DNA from: Amoebidium appalachense
Lineage: Eukaryota > Ichthyosporea
Length of the DNA stretch: 64,000 nt
Direction of reading: 5' to 3'
Assembly (NCBI GenBank): GCA_963693365.1
Contig: CAVNZM010000001.1
Span: 2,666,001 to 2,730,000, forward strand
The translations under genes and the position numbers were made by a program. This document shows, piece by piece, positions 12,943 to 38,816 of the stretch (the stretch's first letter is position 1; each line of letters begins with the position of its first letter). The notes under the pieces are model-generated. The model saw only the letters and a program-made list of their open reading frames with translations, was not told where the DNA came from and searched no databases.

Positions 12943-13557
12943 TGCACGCATGCACACACACGCACACACACACACACATACACACACACACAACGCAAGC
13001 AAGGAACGGAAACTGAAATTTCCAACCGTGATGCAATTATAATGCGAAGCTTTTAGGCATACAATTACATGTAGGTTGCCACATACCTGAAAGGCTTTCA
13101 GCATTTCCTTTGTGAACTCTGCAGCCCTAGGCTTGCTAAAAGGACTCCACACAACCACACGCTCCACGTCAGCCTCCGTCACATTTGTGTCGTTACGGTA
13201 CATGTACGCCTCAGCAACACGAAACCGATATGCACCCGGTGCCTGGTTTGGGTGACTTAGGTTGAAGCCAAGCTGCATGCCGTTCTTATCATATGCAGCC
13301 ACTATCGGGTATTGGGCGGTAGCTGAGTCCGTTATCTCGCAGCCATAGGGCTCGCTGGCAAGACGGCGTCGCTGGTCGTGGAGGCTATCACCGGGTGTAA
13401 AAGGTGAATTCCTTTCTGCTGTTGCCATCATGTTGTCCCAAACTGGGTGGTCCACAAAGCCCCCTCCACACACAGGAGGGGCAAGGGTGGTAAGGAGCAA
13501 AATGGTGTATGTTTGGACGGCAACCTGCCGTAGCAGACCGTGGGATTTGGAAGCCAT
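6830..13557 (-). CDS. Receptor fusing an SBP-type ectodomain to a class C (GABA-B-like) 7TM
   Basis: Five phase-consistent exons on the minus strand: 13557-13087, 12297-11832, 11160-10974, 10088-8603 and 7651-6830; 1143 residues in total. Residues 1-31 form a signal peptide. Roughly residues 85-480 resemble bacterial family 1 ABC sugar-binding proteins: VVWSPFSKPRAAEF, a YPDLVIM strand, AFEAAGVDPPP, then WEDFVNAARAISKNT. Seven hydrophobic spans lie between about 670 and 935. The class C signs are a basic KIIRIF after TM3 and FLLPK at the end of TM7. The C-terminal tail is Ser-rich and ends in a leucine-heptad coiled coil (ALQQRVAELSRENEQL), as in GABA-B subunits that dimerise. Expected role: plasma-membrane receptor for a small extracellular ligand. 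The ligand is unknown; family and fold are inferred from motifs. Confidence 0.8.
7652..8602 (-). other. Intron 4 of the receptor gene
   Basis: It separates TM5 from TM6. On the transcribed strand it is dominated by poly-C (plus-strand G runs at about 7770-8022, 8140-8184, 8430-8462 and 8530-8592). It also contains a minus-strand dispersed-element copy (see 7981-8116). Bases 8190-8420 are unique but show no exon signal. Confidence 0.75.
7981..8116 (-). mobile_element. Poly-C-tailed dispersed element, minus-strand copy
   Basis: Read on the minus strand, 8116 to 8023 gives the element body (GATGGGCTCTGC, then TTTATGCATACTC, a CTGCATGGTG core and GTGTACTTCGTA). It runs straight into a C tract (plus-strand G at 7989-8022). 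The copy is diverged but the order and tail position are preserved, and its orientation matches the host gene. Confidence 0.7.
10089..10973 (-). other. Intron 3 of the receptor gene
   Basis: Poly-C on the transcribed strand (plus-strand G runs at about 10397-10420 and 10659-10685) with other G-rich stretches. Bases 10430-10580 are unique. No extra exon fits the phase-2 junction on either side. Confidence 0.7.
11161..13086 (-). other. Introns 1 and 2 of the receptor gene (exon 2 at 11832-12297 lies between them)
   Basis: Intron 2 (11161-11831) contains sense-strand poly-C and poly-A blocks. Intron 1 (12298-13086) contains poly-G at 12525-12570 on the plus strand and a long (CA)n/(CACG)n tract at about 12700-12992. 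No further coding sequence seen. Confidence 0.7.
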
Positions 13558-17323
<3,766 letters not shown>

Positions 17324-18251
17324 ACGCTGCTTATAAGGCACGTTAAAAATCTTTTGTAAATGCGAATCCAAGTAAACCATACACCTGAAAGTGAAATATG
17401 AGACCTTTTAGTCTTTTGAAACCTTTAGGTCGACGGTTGTATCTATCGTAGGCAGGCATGACCAGCAAGCAATACATGTGCTCCAACCATGTCTGGTCTC
17501 GTGCAATTAGGATAACCTTGCGCTGTCTGAAATTTATAGTTTGTTGGTCGTTTCTTGAAAGTAATTTAATATTTGAAGGTGAAAGGTCGTTCCTGTGAGT
17601 TGAATAAACTGTCACAGCCTTTTTCTGAAGACGTACGTGTGTGAGGAGAGGCTTCTGATTTTTTGAGAATGGTTGACCTGACTTGTTGCCTGCCTTCCCG
17701 TCTGTCTCCCTCGAGACTACCCCTTTTCTTCCAAACGTGCAACCTCTCTTACACACTTATGCAAACCCCCCCCCCCCCCCCCCCCCCGCCCCCTCGTTGT
17801 TGAAGTTTCATACTTCAGTGCTCGTTTGCATGTGTCCTGCACCGTGTTTCCCACTGTAGTTGTATCTCGTACGTTTTTCACATGATAACGCCCGGCCCCT
17901 TTCCCCCCCCTCTTTGTAAACTCCGGTGAGAATGGGCCGTTCTTGTGTCAAGCTGTTTTCTAACCGTGCTCTCCAAATAAGAACTCTTTCGCACGAAGTA
18001 TGTTCGCCTCCACCCTTTATTCCCTTCCCCCTTAAACACAACCTGTACTTAAGGCGAAAGAATTATAACGGTTTGTTCTCTTGTTCCCCCCCCCCCCCCC
18101 CCCATTTCCCTTATCTCCCATGTTAAACTGACACACAGACGTACATGTTAGCTGTTTTGTCCTTCATATTTGATCACCCCCCCAGTCCTCAGCCTATGCA
18201 GTTGAACATACCATGTGCACAAATATGCAGGCACCTTTCTGTGCTCTAAGC

Positions 18252-18283
<32 letters not shown>

Positions 18284-19155
18284 CCTTCCCCCAGGAGGGC
18301 TTCCCCGTTGCCCCCCGTTGTAAGTATGCACGGCCGTGCCCAATCCGGTAACCTGGTGCAGGGGCCCAATTCTCCACCTCCATACGTCTACAACCCCTAG
18401 AAATTTGCTCCCCCCAACCCTAAACCCGCTCCTCCTCCTCCTCCTCCTCCTCCTTTTCCTTTCTTCAAAACAGGTTGACTCACCTACAACTGTTGAAACG
18501 ATAGGATGCGTTGTACTGTAGACGGCACACGAGAAGTTAGGAGTCGATACACAATCTTTTGTGAAGGCATAGGAACCCCCTTCATGCTGAGCTTTGTTCC
18601 AGTGCTATGCTGCCTACATACTATTTTGGTTTTGTGCTCTCTGTTTATGTTTTTTGTGCTCTTAACTGCCGGTTTTTTCAATGTTTGCCACCTAGCAACA
18701 CATACATCAGTTACCCGGGAAAGCTTTTATGCAGGGGGGAAAAAGAAGAGGTTTTTTTAAAAAGATGTGCTCAATTGAAATTTATTCTTGCTCTGCTTCA
18801 GACTAAGAACCCTCCATCCATTAAAGAATTATGTGTGTAAATTTCGCGGCAGAACGTTATATTGAAGTTTTTTGCGTCATAAATACAGCGTCGGATATTA
18901 CTCAATTATCGGGGGTTGCCCATATTTGGTGATATCTCCTCAATTAGAAATTTCACGAGAAGCATGTAAAGGAAAGAAGGAAAAATACCAACATAGTATA
19001 CTTCCTCCTTATCCCCTATACTTTCTCCTTCATCCCAACACCCGGCCGCCTAGATAGCTCAGTGCTCTGGCAAAAGACATATAAAACTTCGTAGTAGTAT
19101 ATGACTTCCCGTTCTGGCTGGGTATGTGCTACGTACTCCAGCCGGCAGCTCGCAG

Positions 19156-19156
<1 letters not shown>

Positions 19157-19212
<56 letters not shown>

Positions 19213-19245
19213 AAAAAAAAAAAAAAAACCAATACCAACCAACCA

Positions 19246-19281
<36 letters not shown>
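19157..19281 (+). repeat. Poly-C followed by two poly-A blocks
   Basis: About 46 C (19157-19202), then A at 19203-19228, a 20-base unique spacer, and A at 19249-19281. The C-to-A transition also occurs at 41580, 43700, 34440 and 53421. Confidence 0.9.
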
Positions 19282-19285
<4 letters not shown>

Positions 19286-19618
19286 TGCAGGAAGATAAAC
19301 CTATACTCGCATTTTTTTCAGCCTTTTTATTATGGTTATATTCAGCACCGCTGCCTTTTAGTGCGTACCAGCCCCAGGAGACCTATTCTACTCTCTAGGC
19401 TGAGCCCGTCAAACAGACATGACAATACGATGGGACTAAATAATGTACCAACAGACGAATCATAGTTAGGGGGGGGGGGGTTGTGTTAATTTTTAACAAT
19501 TCCAAAGACTAGGGGGTTACTGTACTTCAAGATGTGTATGTATGTTTCACATCAATATTACTCGGTGACTAATCCTTCTAATATTATTAGATGTGTGGGC
19601 GGCAGCCGTTGTGCATTG

Positions 19619-19657
19619 TAGTAATCACAACAGACAAAAGTACTGTTGTGATTACTA
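19619..19657. repeat. Perfect 15-bp inverted repeat with a 9-nt loop
   Basis: The arm TAGTAATCACAACAG (19619-19633) pairs exactly with 19643-19657. The following T run is absent, so it does not look like a terminator. It may be a remnant of a small palindromic transposon. Confidence 0.7.
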
Positions 19658-20339
19658 AGTTATTCCGTGCTGAGTGCATGTTTTACCTCCGATCCCGCCG
19701 CACAATGGCGCGGCCAGTACCTCATGTCTGCATGGCAGACACGAAACCCAACCACGACTACGTGTATGTCGCAGCTCAGGCATGTGTCACAGTTCATACC
19801 ATCAAGGTCGTAACGTGAAGTTACGGCACGCATCTGCCCCATAGTGTTTTTGGAAGCCCATAATAGCGAACCTCATTCTATCGGAGGTCTCCTTATGGCC
19901 TACTCAGTAGGCATGCGCGCGCAGCGCACAGAACCGTTACGTTAAACTTTACGCATGATGACCATCAGGCAAGGATAAGAAGTTCATATATGCACACTAG
20001 AAATGTGGCGTGGACTGCATGCTGCATATGCATGTTGATTTAGAAATCATGTCAGCTTCTTGCACTCGGCGCAAGCGGATATTGATGCATGCATACACGA
20101 ATATATACCAAGACTTGTCTTCGATCACCACACCGTGACACAGTGTGGCCACGTGACTTACTATGTAACTTACACGATTCAATATCATCCTATATTAAGA
20201 CCCGTATCTGCTCTGATCAATCTTATCATCCGGAATATCTGTACTAAAGATTGAAAGATTGGAAGTTTCTCCCATGCTGATAATAATTCTCCCATGTTGA
20301 TAATAATAAGGGTGTGGTCGGTAATTTGGCCTTGTGCTT

Positions 20340-20445
20340 TCAAAGCCACTGAGAAACCACTGCCTCGAAGACCCCTGTGCCGTTGTTGGTCAATGAGTGC
20401 TCAACTGGGCCATCAAACCACGTGTAGAATCCTGGCACAAACTCG

Positions 20446-20505
<60 letters not shown>

Positions 20506-21070
20506 TGTCTGTCTGTGTGTGTGTGTGTGTGTGTGTACACGCGCCCACACTCACTCAGTCTGTGTGTGTGTTGTTTGTGTGCGTGTGCGAGTGCATCGGC
20601 GGATGCGGCGCGTGAGCGTACTTGCATGCGTACGTGTCCGTGTGCGGGCACACGTATCATATGAATGCGCAAGTTGAAGTTTTCTTGATGTGCACGTTTG
20701 TGCGTGTATTGTGGGTGCCTGTGTGTATGTGTATGTGTGTATGTGTATGTGTGTATGTGTGTGGCCGGGAGTGGGGGAGGGGGGGGGGGGGGGGGGGGGG
20801 GGGGGAATAACATGAGTAAATCAGCAGTCAATCACGGTGAGTCTAGGAGTGTGTTGCACAGCACAAGGTGCAGAGCCGTAGACCGTGCAGGAATCATTGT
20901 CAATAGTAGATAAAAAAAACAAAAACTAGATACCCCAGGAGAGGGCAGGCGGGCGGGCAGCGAGCAGGGGGGGGGGGGGGGGGGGGGGGGGGGATAATAC
21001 TGGAAAGGCAAATATGCAAAGAAACTACAGGACTTCAAAAAGACTGAAACCTATGTTCTCTCTACACAGA

Positions 21071-21120
<50 letters not shown>

Positions 21121-21441
21121 TAAAGCAAGGTCCGTATCCGTATCTACCATTTTAGCGTCTGGGCGGTGAGCCACATTGGTGACGTCATTTTGTTAACAAC
21201 TTTCCGTAGCCAGAAAATGGCGCGAAAATAGCCAGGATGAGGTTTGGAATAATTAGTAGGCTTTTTTGGATGTCGACTCGGTATTTGACACAAATTGATA
21301 GCATCACCTCGGTATTTGACACAAATTGATAGCGTCACCTGATTGGTCAGAGCTATCTGAGAAATATGGCATACGGACCTTGGTTTAAAAGCCAGAAACA
21401 AAGAGAGAGGAGGCCGAGTCAAAAAGACGACGTACACTCAT

Positions 21442-21485
<44 letters not shown>

Positions 21486-22266
21486 TTTTTTTTTAAAAAT
21501 TTAAAAAAAATAAATAAAATGAAATTTAAAAAATGGGTGTGTGTGTACACTGTGCATGTGTGTGGGTAGGCCGGGTGGGTGGGTTGGGAGGGGGGGGGGG
21601 GGGGGGGGGAGAGAGAGAGGGGGGGGGGGGATAGTAGGATATGGAACATGCACTGGGGTTGGGGATAAAAGCCATGATGGGAAGGCAGAAACCCATATCA
21701 GAAAGGGAATGTAGGAAAACGGGGAAATGAGGTATGAAGCTAAAAACGCTAATGGCTGGGGCAGAAAAAGATTGAGAACATTGTCGGAGGACTATAGGGA
21801 GGTTGGACGGTGAAAGAACTTCGCACATGCACGTTGTTTCTGTTGATGTGTATGATGTGCGCGCCCGTTGTATGCGGAGATGTGTGGTCTGGCTGCACGC
21901 ATATGGATAAGTTGGTAGATATGAATAACGTGTGGGTGTGTTGTTTGCTAGTGCACAAGGTGGGGAAGGGGGAGGGGCGGAGGGTGTTGATCACCTGATG
22001 TTGGGATGGAAAAAGGCGATACACCCGCTGATGTTTTCACTGTACGGAGAGAGAATATGGGTGACACACATCAAATGGGGCAGAGCACATATAACGTGGG
22101 TGTGCACATACAAACGGTGGCTTGCATATCTATCTCAATGAGTGTGGGCATGTGTATTGGCATGTAACGGAACACTTGCCCATATGTCTTGTGTGTGTGG
22201 CTGGGCCCATGCGTTGTAGAGGTGTGGTGTGGGATAATAGTGTACTACACATGAATGTGTGTGCGT

Positions 22267-22297
<31 letters not shown>

Positions 22298-23178
22298 GTG
22301 TCTGTGTGTGTGTGTGTGTGTGTGCGCGCGCGCGCGCGCGCGCGCGCGCGCGCGCGCAAGCCCCCCCACCTCTCCTTCTCTGCCTTACTGATTGTACGTA
22401 CGTGTGAGTGCAAGAGAGATAGACAGTGTGTGTGTGGGGAAAGAAGGGAGGGGGGGAGAGGGGGGGGGGAAAGAAATGCTTGTGTGATCGGAAGCGTAAC
22501 CAAGAAATTATTCTCAGTGCTGCTCTCATATAAGCATGTGTGTCTCCAAAAAAAGGATGGCGGGAAAGAGAGAGAGGGTAGGTAACACGATTGGTGTGAA
22601 CGATGTACCGTCATCTAGCATGTCTGAAAGCAATATGCAGTAATATCATCCAAGGAAATGTGTAATTTACAATCTGCCGGACAATCGAACGACCAAGGTG
22701 CAGAACATGTCATAGGGCATATCCACACACCATATGAAGTGAAGTGTGGCAAAAGGCGGCAACCCCGGGGAGTTTGTGTGTGTGGGGGGGGGGGGGGGGG
22801 GGGGGAGGGAGGAGGGGGATGGAGAGGGGAGCAAGGGTCTCTCGGAGGGAGCCCACGTGCATCAATGTGGTTCGAACACATAGATGACGGGGGGAGGGGG
22901 GGGGGGGGGGGGGGGGGGGAGGTGAGGGTTGTATGGTTGTTGTTAGACCCCGAGAGCCATAGCGAAGAAAGCAAGGCTACGGTGAATGGGGTAACATCGT
23001 GCCACCGTGTTGGTGGTTGGTGGTGCAGATGTGGCGGGGAGTGTGATGAGTGTCAGTGTGTCTGTCGGTAGCAAAATAAGTTGGAGTTGGCAATGAAGGG
23101 AAAGGTGTAGGTTGCTATCGGGTTGTTTTTTTTTTTTGTTTTTTTTTTTTTTATTATTTTTTTTTTTTTTTTTTAGGG

Positions 23179-23212
<34 letters not shown>

Positions 23213-23429
23213 AGGGGGTGGGGGATGAAGGGGGAGACGGAGGAGAGGAGAGAGGGGGAGGGGGAGGTGCAGTAGTCAGTAGTCGGTCTGCTGTGAAAAA
23301 TAAGGGTGTGGGGAAAGGGGGGACAAAGGGGGAGGGGGGGGGGGGGGGGGGGGGGGGGGAGAGGAAAGGGTGAAGGGAGGGGAGCAAGTGAAAGATGTGG
23401 ATGGATAAATGTCGGGATCGTGTGGCCGG

Positions 23430-23481
<52 letters not shown>

Positions 23482-24892
23482 GGTGGCATTCACCTTCTAG
23501 ATTCACATTGTCGGTCTGTGAAAGTGTCAGGAACCCGGAAAAATCATAACGATGACTACCTGTGGACTCACCCGGACCTAGCCGGAGCTTGTAAACACGT
23601 ACCACCGCAAGTTCTGCTGCCTGTCCGTGTGTGCGTGTGGAATGTTATATTTGTGTACGGCAGATTGTGGCATGGTGGTCAGTGAACTTGGATGAGGTGT
23701 GGCTTAGGTATGATATATGGAAAAATGGGTTGCCACCTGTTAAAGGCACGAAGATGCTGGAGAACTGCATAACTGGAGGGAACAAGAAAATGGGCCCACG
23801 GCCGGGAAAAACAAAAAACAAAATACGAAAGAGGTACAGACGGGGTTAGGCACATAAGAAGAGGGTGGGCGTGGTTCACTGGGAGACTTTGGGGTGTTGT
23901 GTGTGTGTGAGTATGTGGGTACATGTGTGTGTGTGTGTGCGTGCAGATGGGCACACACGAACATGTAGGTGTGGCGAGGGGAGGGGGGGGGGGGGGGGGG
24001 GGGGAGAGGGGGGAGGGGGGCTGTACCAGAGTGTAGCAGGGATACTGGTCATGTAGACTTGGACCGCCTGTGAGAAATATTATTAGCCGTGTGTACTGTA
24101 CGGCACATTGTTACACTCACCGAGATCAGCACACACACTCACTCCATCCCCTCTTCCCCCCCCCCCCCCCCCCCCCAATGTTATCTTCCCTTATGGCCGC
24201 CTCCCAAGTACCCACCCTACCCGACTGCCTGACTCCTTCTCGGGGGTTTTTAACGCCTCTCCATTTCCCTGCCACCTTTTTGCTCAACTTGCATAGGCTT
24301 GCAACTAAAGAACCCTCTCTTCGGCGTTAACTGCTCTTAGTGCAGAGTCCATCGATTCACATATCCGAATAGAGTTGCATACAACAAGCAATGTAGCTAG
24401 GTCACAGGGCGGGGGGATGGGGGCTGGGAAGGGGGAGACCAAGGAGGGGGGGTTGGTTTTGAAGCAAGGGGAACAAAAAAAGAGGCAGAGTTGGCAGCTT
24501 TTTCCTTCACGTCCATCCCCCCCTCCCCGCCCCTCTCCACCCACCCACCCTCCCTTCCCCCTCCCCCCCCCCCTCCTTCTTCCACCCCATCGCCCCACAA
24601 GCCCAACCTTTTTTCCTTCAGTGGTGGAGGTGATGGGCGGGTGGTAGGAAAGAAAGGGGAGGGGGGGCAGGAAGTGAGGAATGGGAATGAAGGGGGGGGG
24701 GGAGGGGGGAGACTGGGGCAAGGGGAAGCCAAGGAATGTTGATGTGTGTATGTGGGCCTGCCATTCCCCCCCCCCCCCCCTCAAATACTCCCATTCCCCA
24801 CTCTTCCTCCCCCTCTTTCATTCTCCAGCAACCGCTAACCACACCACTGCCACCATAGTTTGTATCCACGTGTGTGTGTGTATGTGGGGGAA

Positions 24893-24927
<35 letters not shown>

Positions 24928-26413
24928 AGAGAGAGAGAGACAAAGCGAGAGAGAGGGGATACAGGGGGGGGGGGGGGGGGGAGGGGGTTGGCACCGTGAC
25001 ATGGGGGTGTTGCCTTGACCTCTGCACCCAGAAAGCGCATGTGGGTGGTGTTTGTGGGTGGGGGGGTTATCTCGTGCACAAGGTGGCACACACTGTGAGA
25101 TAGGCAGAATGCCTGCCCGGTGGAGCTGTATTGCTCTCTCCGCTCCTGATGTAAAAAGTCAAAAAAGTAAGTAGTGAATGAAACAAAAGCAGCACAAAAC
25201 AGGCATGCATATTACACCTGCCCACCCGGACGAAAACAAGAATTTTTAAGGTGAGTATAGTTGGCCAACTGGCCTTCTTGTTGTTCGTTTGTGCTCGTGG
25301 ATTTAACCCAAATGTTTGCTTTTTTAGTGTCCTTCGGAGCTGCTGGTGGCAAGGGCAGGCAGAGCGGCGGGCGAGATTTCAACTTATTTTTATCAGAGTT
25401 TTTTTTTTTTTTTGAGGGGGGGGGGGGGGGGGGGGGGGGGGAGGGGGGGGGGGGGGGGGAGGGTGGTTTCGGAAGTTGGGCAAGACACAAGGTTATCATA
25501 CGTGTATGTGTACATGTGTGCATGTAAGCACCTGTGTAAGATAATATGTGTTCCCTCGCACGCACGTATACCAGGAGCCACGGATCATGACGTGTGCAGC
25601 CGGACTGGGCGCGCGAGTGTGCACCAAGTGTTTGTGACCGCAACTATTGGTGTGTGCGACGTATGTGTGCTCGCATTTGTGTTAGAGGTAGATGCGAGAT
25701 GTGAAAGAGAAAAAAGGTAGAGGGAGGTGGGGAGAAGGAGAGGGAGAGGTGGGTGTATGCAAGGGAGGGAGGCACAACCTAAACGCAGACGCACATACAC
25801 AGAGTGTGGGTGAGGGGGTGCAAAGTATGGGGTGGGATGGAAGGGAGGGGGGGGGGGGGGGGGGGGGGGGGGGAGGGGGGGGGGGGGGGGAAGGGGCTGG
25901 AGAACTTAGAAAGGGCGGAAAAAAATAAAGGGGGAGAAAGGGAGATAGAGAGCTCGGGGTCGTGGTGGTGTAGGGGGCGGGGGTTAGGAAAGAGGAGAGG
26001 ATAATGAGGGGTGTGAGAGAGAAAGGGGGGTGACAGGCAAGGTAGGAGGCAGGGAGAGAGATGCCCCGACCAGTCGTGCAGAGTTTTGCTCACGGTTGAT
26101 AAAGCTGAAAACCTACCTTTTCCCCCTTGTCGTTCACCGCCACGTTTCTTATAGCCACCTTTCCTTGACTGCCACCATCACTCAAGCATGCATAGACGGT
26201 CTCCTGTGTGTGCCTGTGGAACAGTGTGCTCTCACCGGGAGGAACGATCGCTATATACACGCGCACATAATCATTTTCAAACAGTAGGTGGTGTCTAGGC
26301 TCGTATATCCAGTCGACAAACTCTATTAAACTCCCGTCTGATAGTGTGAGTGTGTGTGTGGTGAGGTGAGGCCGCTCAGGTTTGGGCGGAGGCAAGGTCG
26401 GTGCCACAGGCAT
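20340..26413 (-). CDS. Two-cupin domain protein, four exons
   Basis: Minus-strand exons 26413-26117, 25112-25020, 23620-23494 and 20446-20340 join in phases 0, 0 and 1 to give 207 residues. Each junction has AG and GT. The first cupin has LLFENDYVRVYIAIVPPGES, then FHRHTQETVY with a metal-type HxH, then HLVHEI and MRFLGAE from exon 2. The second repeats the pattern as VVRVYKLRLGPGESTGSHRY and ends with VEHSLTNNGTGVFEAVVSQW before TGA. In the second barrel the usual second His is Tyr or Asp, so it may not bind metal. Cupins include dioxygenases, isomerases and storage or binding proteins, so no reaction can be assigned. The first ATG in the open frame is used; the frame stays open upstream to about 26548. 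Introns 2 and 3 are G-rich on the plus strand. Confidence 0.75.
21121..21387. mobile_element. MITE-like element, 17-bp terminal inverted repeats
   Basis: The left end TAAAGCAAGGTCCGTAT (21121-21137) is the reverse complement of 21371-21387 with one mismatch. The interior has a direct tandem duplication of about 32 bp, CTCGGTATTTGACACAAATT..., at about 21277-21340. There is no coding sequence. The element sits just after a poly-C tract. Confidence 0.65.
22305..22357 (+). repeat. (TG)n-(CG)n alternating purine-pyrimidine tract
   Basis: About 19 bases of TG repeat run into 17 uninterrupted GC dinucleotides (22324-22357). This is classic Z-DNA-forming sequence within an intron of the two-cupin gene. 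Confidence 0.9.
23621..26116 (-). other. Introns 1 and 2 of the two-cupin gene (exon 2 at 25020-25112 between them)
   Basis: Plus-strand G runs at about 23988-24004, 24893-24924, 25418-25459 and 25846-25890 give sense-strand poly-C. A minus-strand open stretch at 25217-25331 (reading ...ANIWVKSTSTNEQQEGQL...) has CAG and GTG borders, but its phase does not fit the exons on either side. It is left unannotated. Confidence 0.6.
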
Positions 26414-27307
26414 GATTGATGATGGCGTTGTGATCTGTTTAGCTTGGAGGGCGATATGAGTACTTAGAGTGGCGCTCTTTGGCCTGCCTTTAGCTATATC
26501 TTCTGGAAGAATGGAACAGAAAGAGCCCCCTGCACGGTTGACACACACAGCCTGGCAGGATTCTTGCAGGGGAACTCAAGGGGAGCCGCTGCGAGCGCCA
26601 CCTCACTGTGGAAAATTTTGTCGAGAAAGGAATGCACTCATCATGTCCAAAAACTTGAACGATTGGCTTAGAAATATTTATTCCTCTGAGAAATGATTGG
26701 CGAATAGATTGAATAGAAGTGGATAGATCGTGGGCCAGGCTATTTATGGCAGCAAAACCTCAGCACCCAGCTATTTATAGTCTTGGCGCGAAAATGGTGA
26801 GCCCCGGCACTGCCGGCAGCCTGACTTACGTGACTGCAGCAAGGCCTCCCTGGACTGCAGCTGCATGACCGTCGCTCTCGAGACATGACAAGGCCTCCTG
26901 GATACACTTGCTGCATGATCGCCTGATCATGAAGGACGGACAAGACGGAACTTCATTTGTTGTTGCACCGTCACGGCCTTACAGCTACTTTAGATGAGAG
27001 TCAGTGAGCGTTTGCTTTTTGATTTTTTTTGTGCATCTATGATTCTCTATGATTCACATCGTGTAGGTGGGTCAAAACACGAGCGAGATGCTGCACCACT
27101 TGGACTGCCGTCCCGTTCGTCGCGTCACCATTAGATGTGCACTTTAGGCATCGGACAAGAAAGGACAGAGGAGTTGAATTAGATAAAGAACGCTCAGTAA
27201 CATGCCGACAAAAGTTGCTAAGAGATTTGTTGGTTCTTTTAGACACTCTCCCGCAAAAGCCATTTCGGAGCTGCTCATGTCGGGGTGAAATATCCCACTA
27301 TTGCAGC
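26414..27307. promoter_or_regulatory. Divergent intergenic region between the two-cupin and TPP1-like genes
   Basis: The two genes start head to head about 0.9 kb apart, so both promoters should lie here. The sequence is unique and free of microsatellites, unlike most of the window. No specific promoter element can be named with confidence. Open frame continues upstream of both chosen start codons. Confidence 0.45.
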
Positions 27308-38632
<11,325 letters not shown>

Positions 38633-38760
38633 ATGCTGTGCTGTGCCAGGACCTTTTGCTTTCTTTTTTTTTGGTACAGGTGTATCTGGATGGTGGGTGG
38701 CTGGGTAACGGTGTTCATCGAGACATAACGTAACACAAGGAGAGCATAGAGAGAGGTTTT

Positions 38761-38816
<56 letters not shown>

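Larger units (their letters stand above)
17324..20339. other. Intergenic region downstream of calmodulin
   Basis: Calmodulin 3' UTR, then a mix of unique and repeat sequence: poly-C at 17766-17787, 18087-18103 and 18250-18280, (CTC)n near 18430-18452, and a C-to-A homopolymer block at 19157-19281. Bases 17812-17880 resemble a diverged dispersed-element end. A hydrophobic 84-codon frame at 18506-18760 has no supporting context. A perfect hairpin lies at 19619-19657. Confidence 0.5.
20447..23493 (-). other. Intron 3 of the two-cupin gene (3.0 kb)
   Basis: It contains (TG)n at 20450-20534, G runs at 20779-20805, 20967-20993, 21590-21610, 22267-22295, 22784-22805, 22890-22919, 23180-23211, 23333-23359 and 23432-23480, poly-C at 21074-21117 and 21444-21474, a MITE at 21121-21387, and (GC)n at 22324-22357. 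No intermediate exon is needed: the flanking exons are both phase 1. Confidence 0.75.

Noticed and set aside
18506-18760. 84-codon hydrophobic frame
   Set aside because: No homologous motif, no splice context; composition follows local T-rich sequence.
19045-19120. TAGCTCAGTGCTCTGG resembling a tRNA A box
   Set aside because: No B box GTTCRANNC at the expected distance and no cloverleaf could be folded.
25217-25331. Minus-strand frame ANIWVKSTSTNEQQEGQL with splice-like borders, overlapping a plus-strand GTGAGT...TTTTTAG pair
   Set aside because: Phase does not fit the two-cupin exons and the signals conflict between strands.
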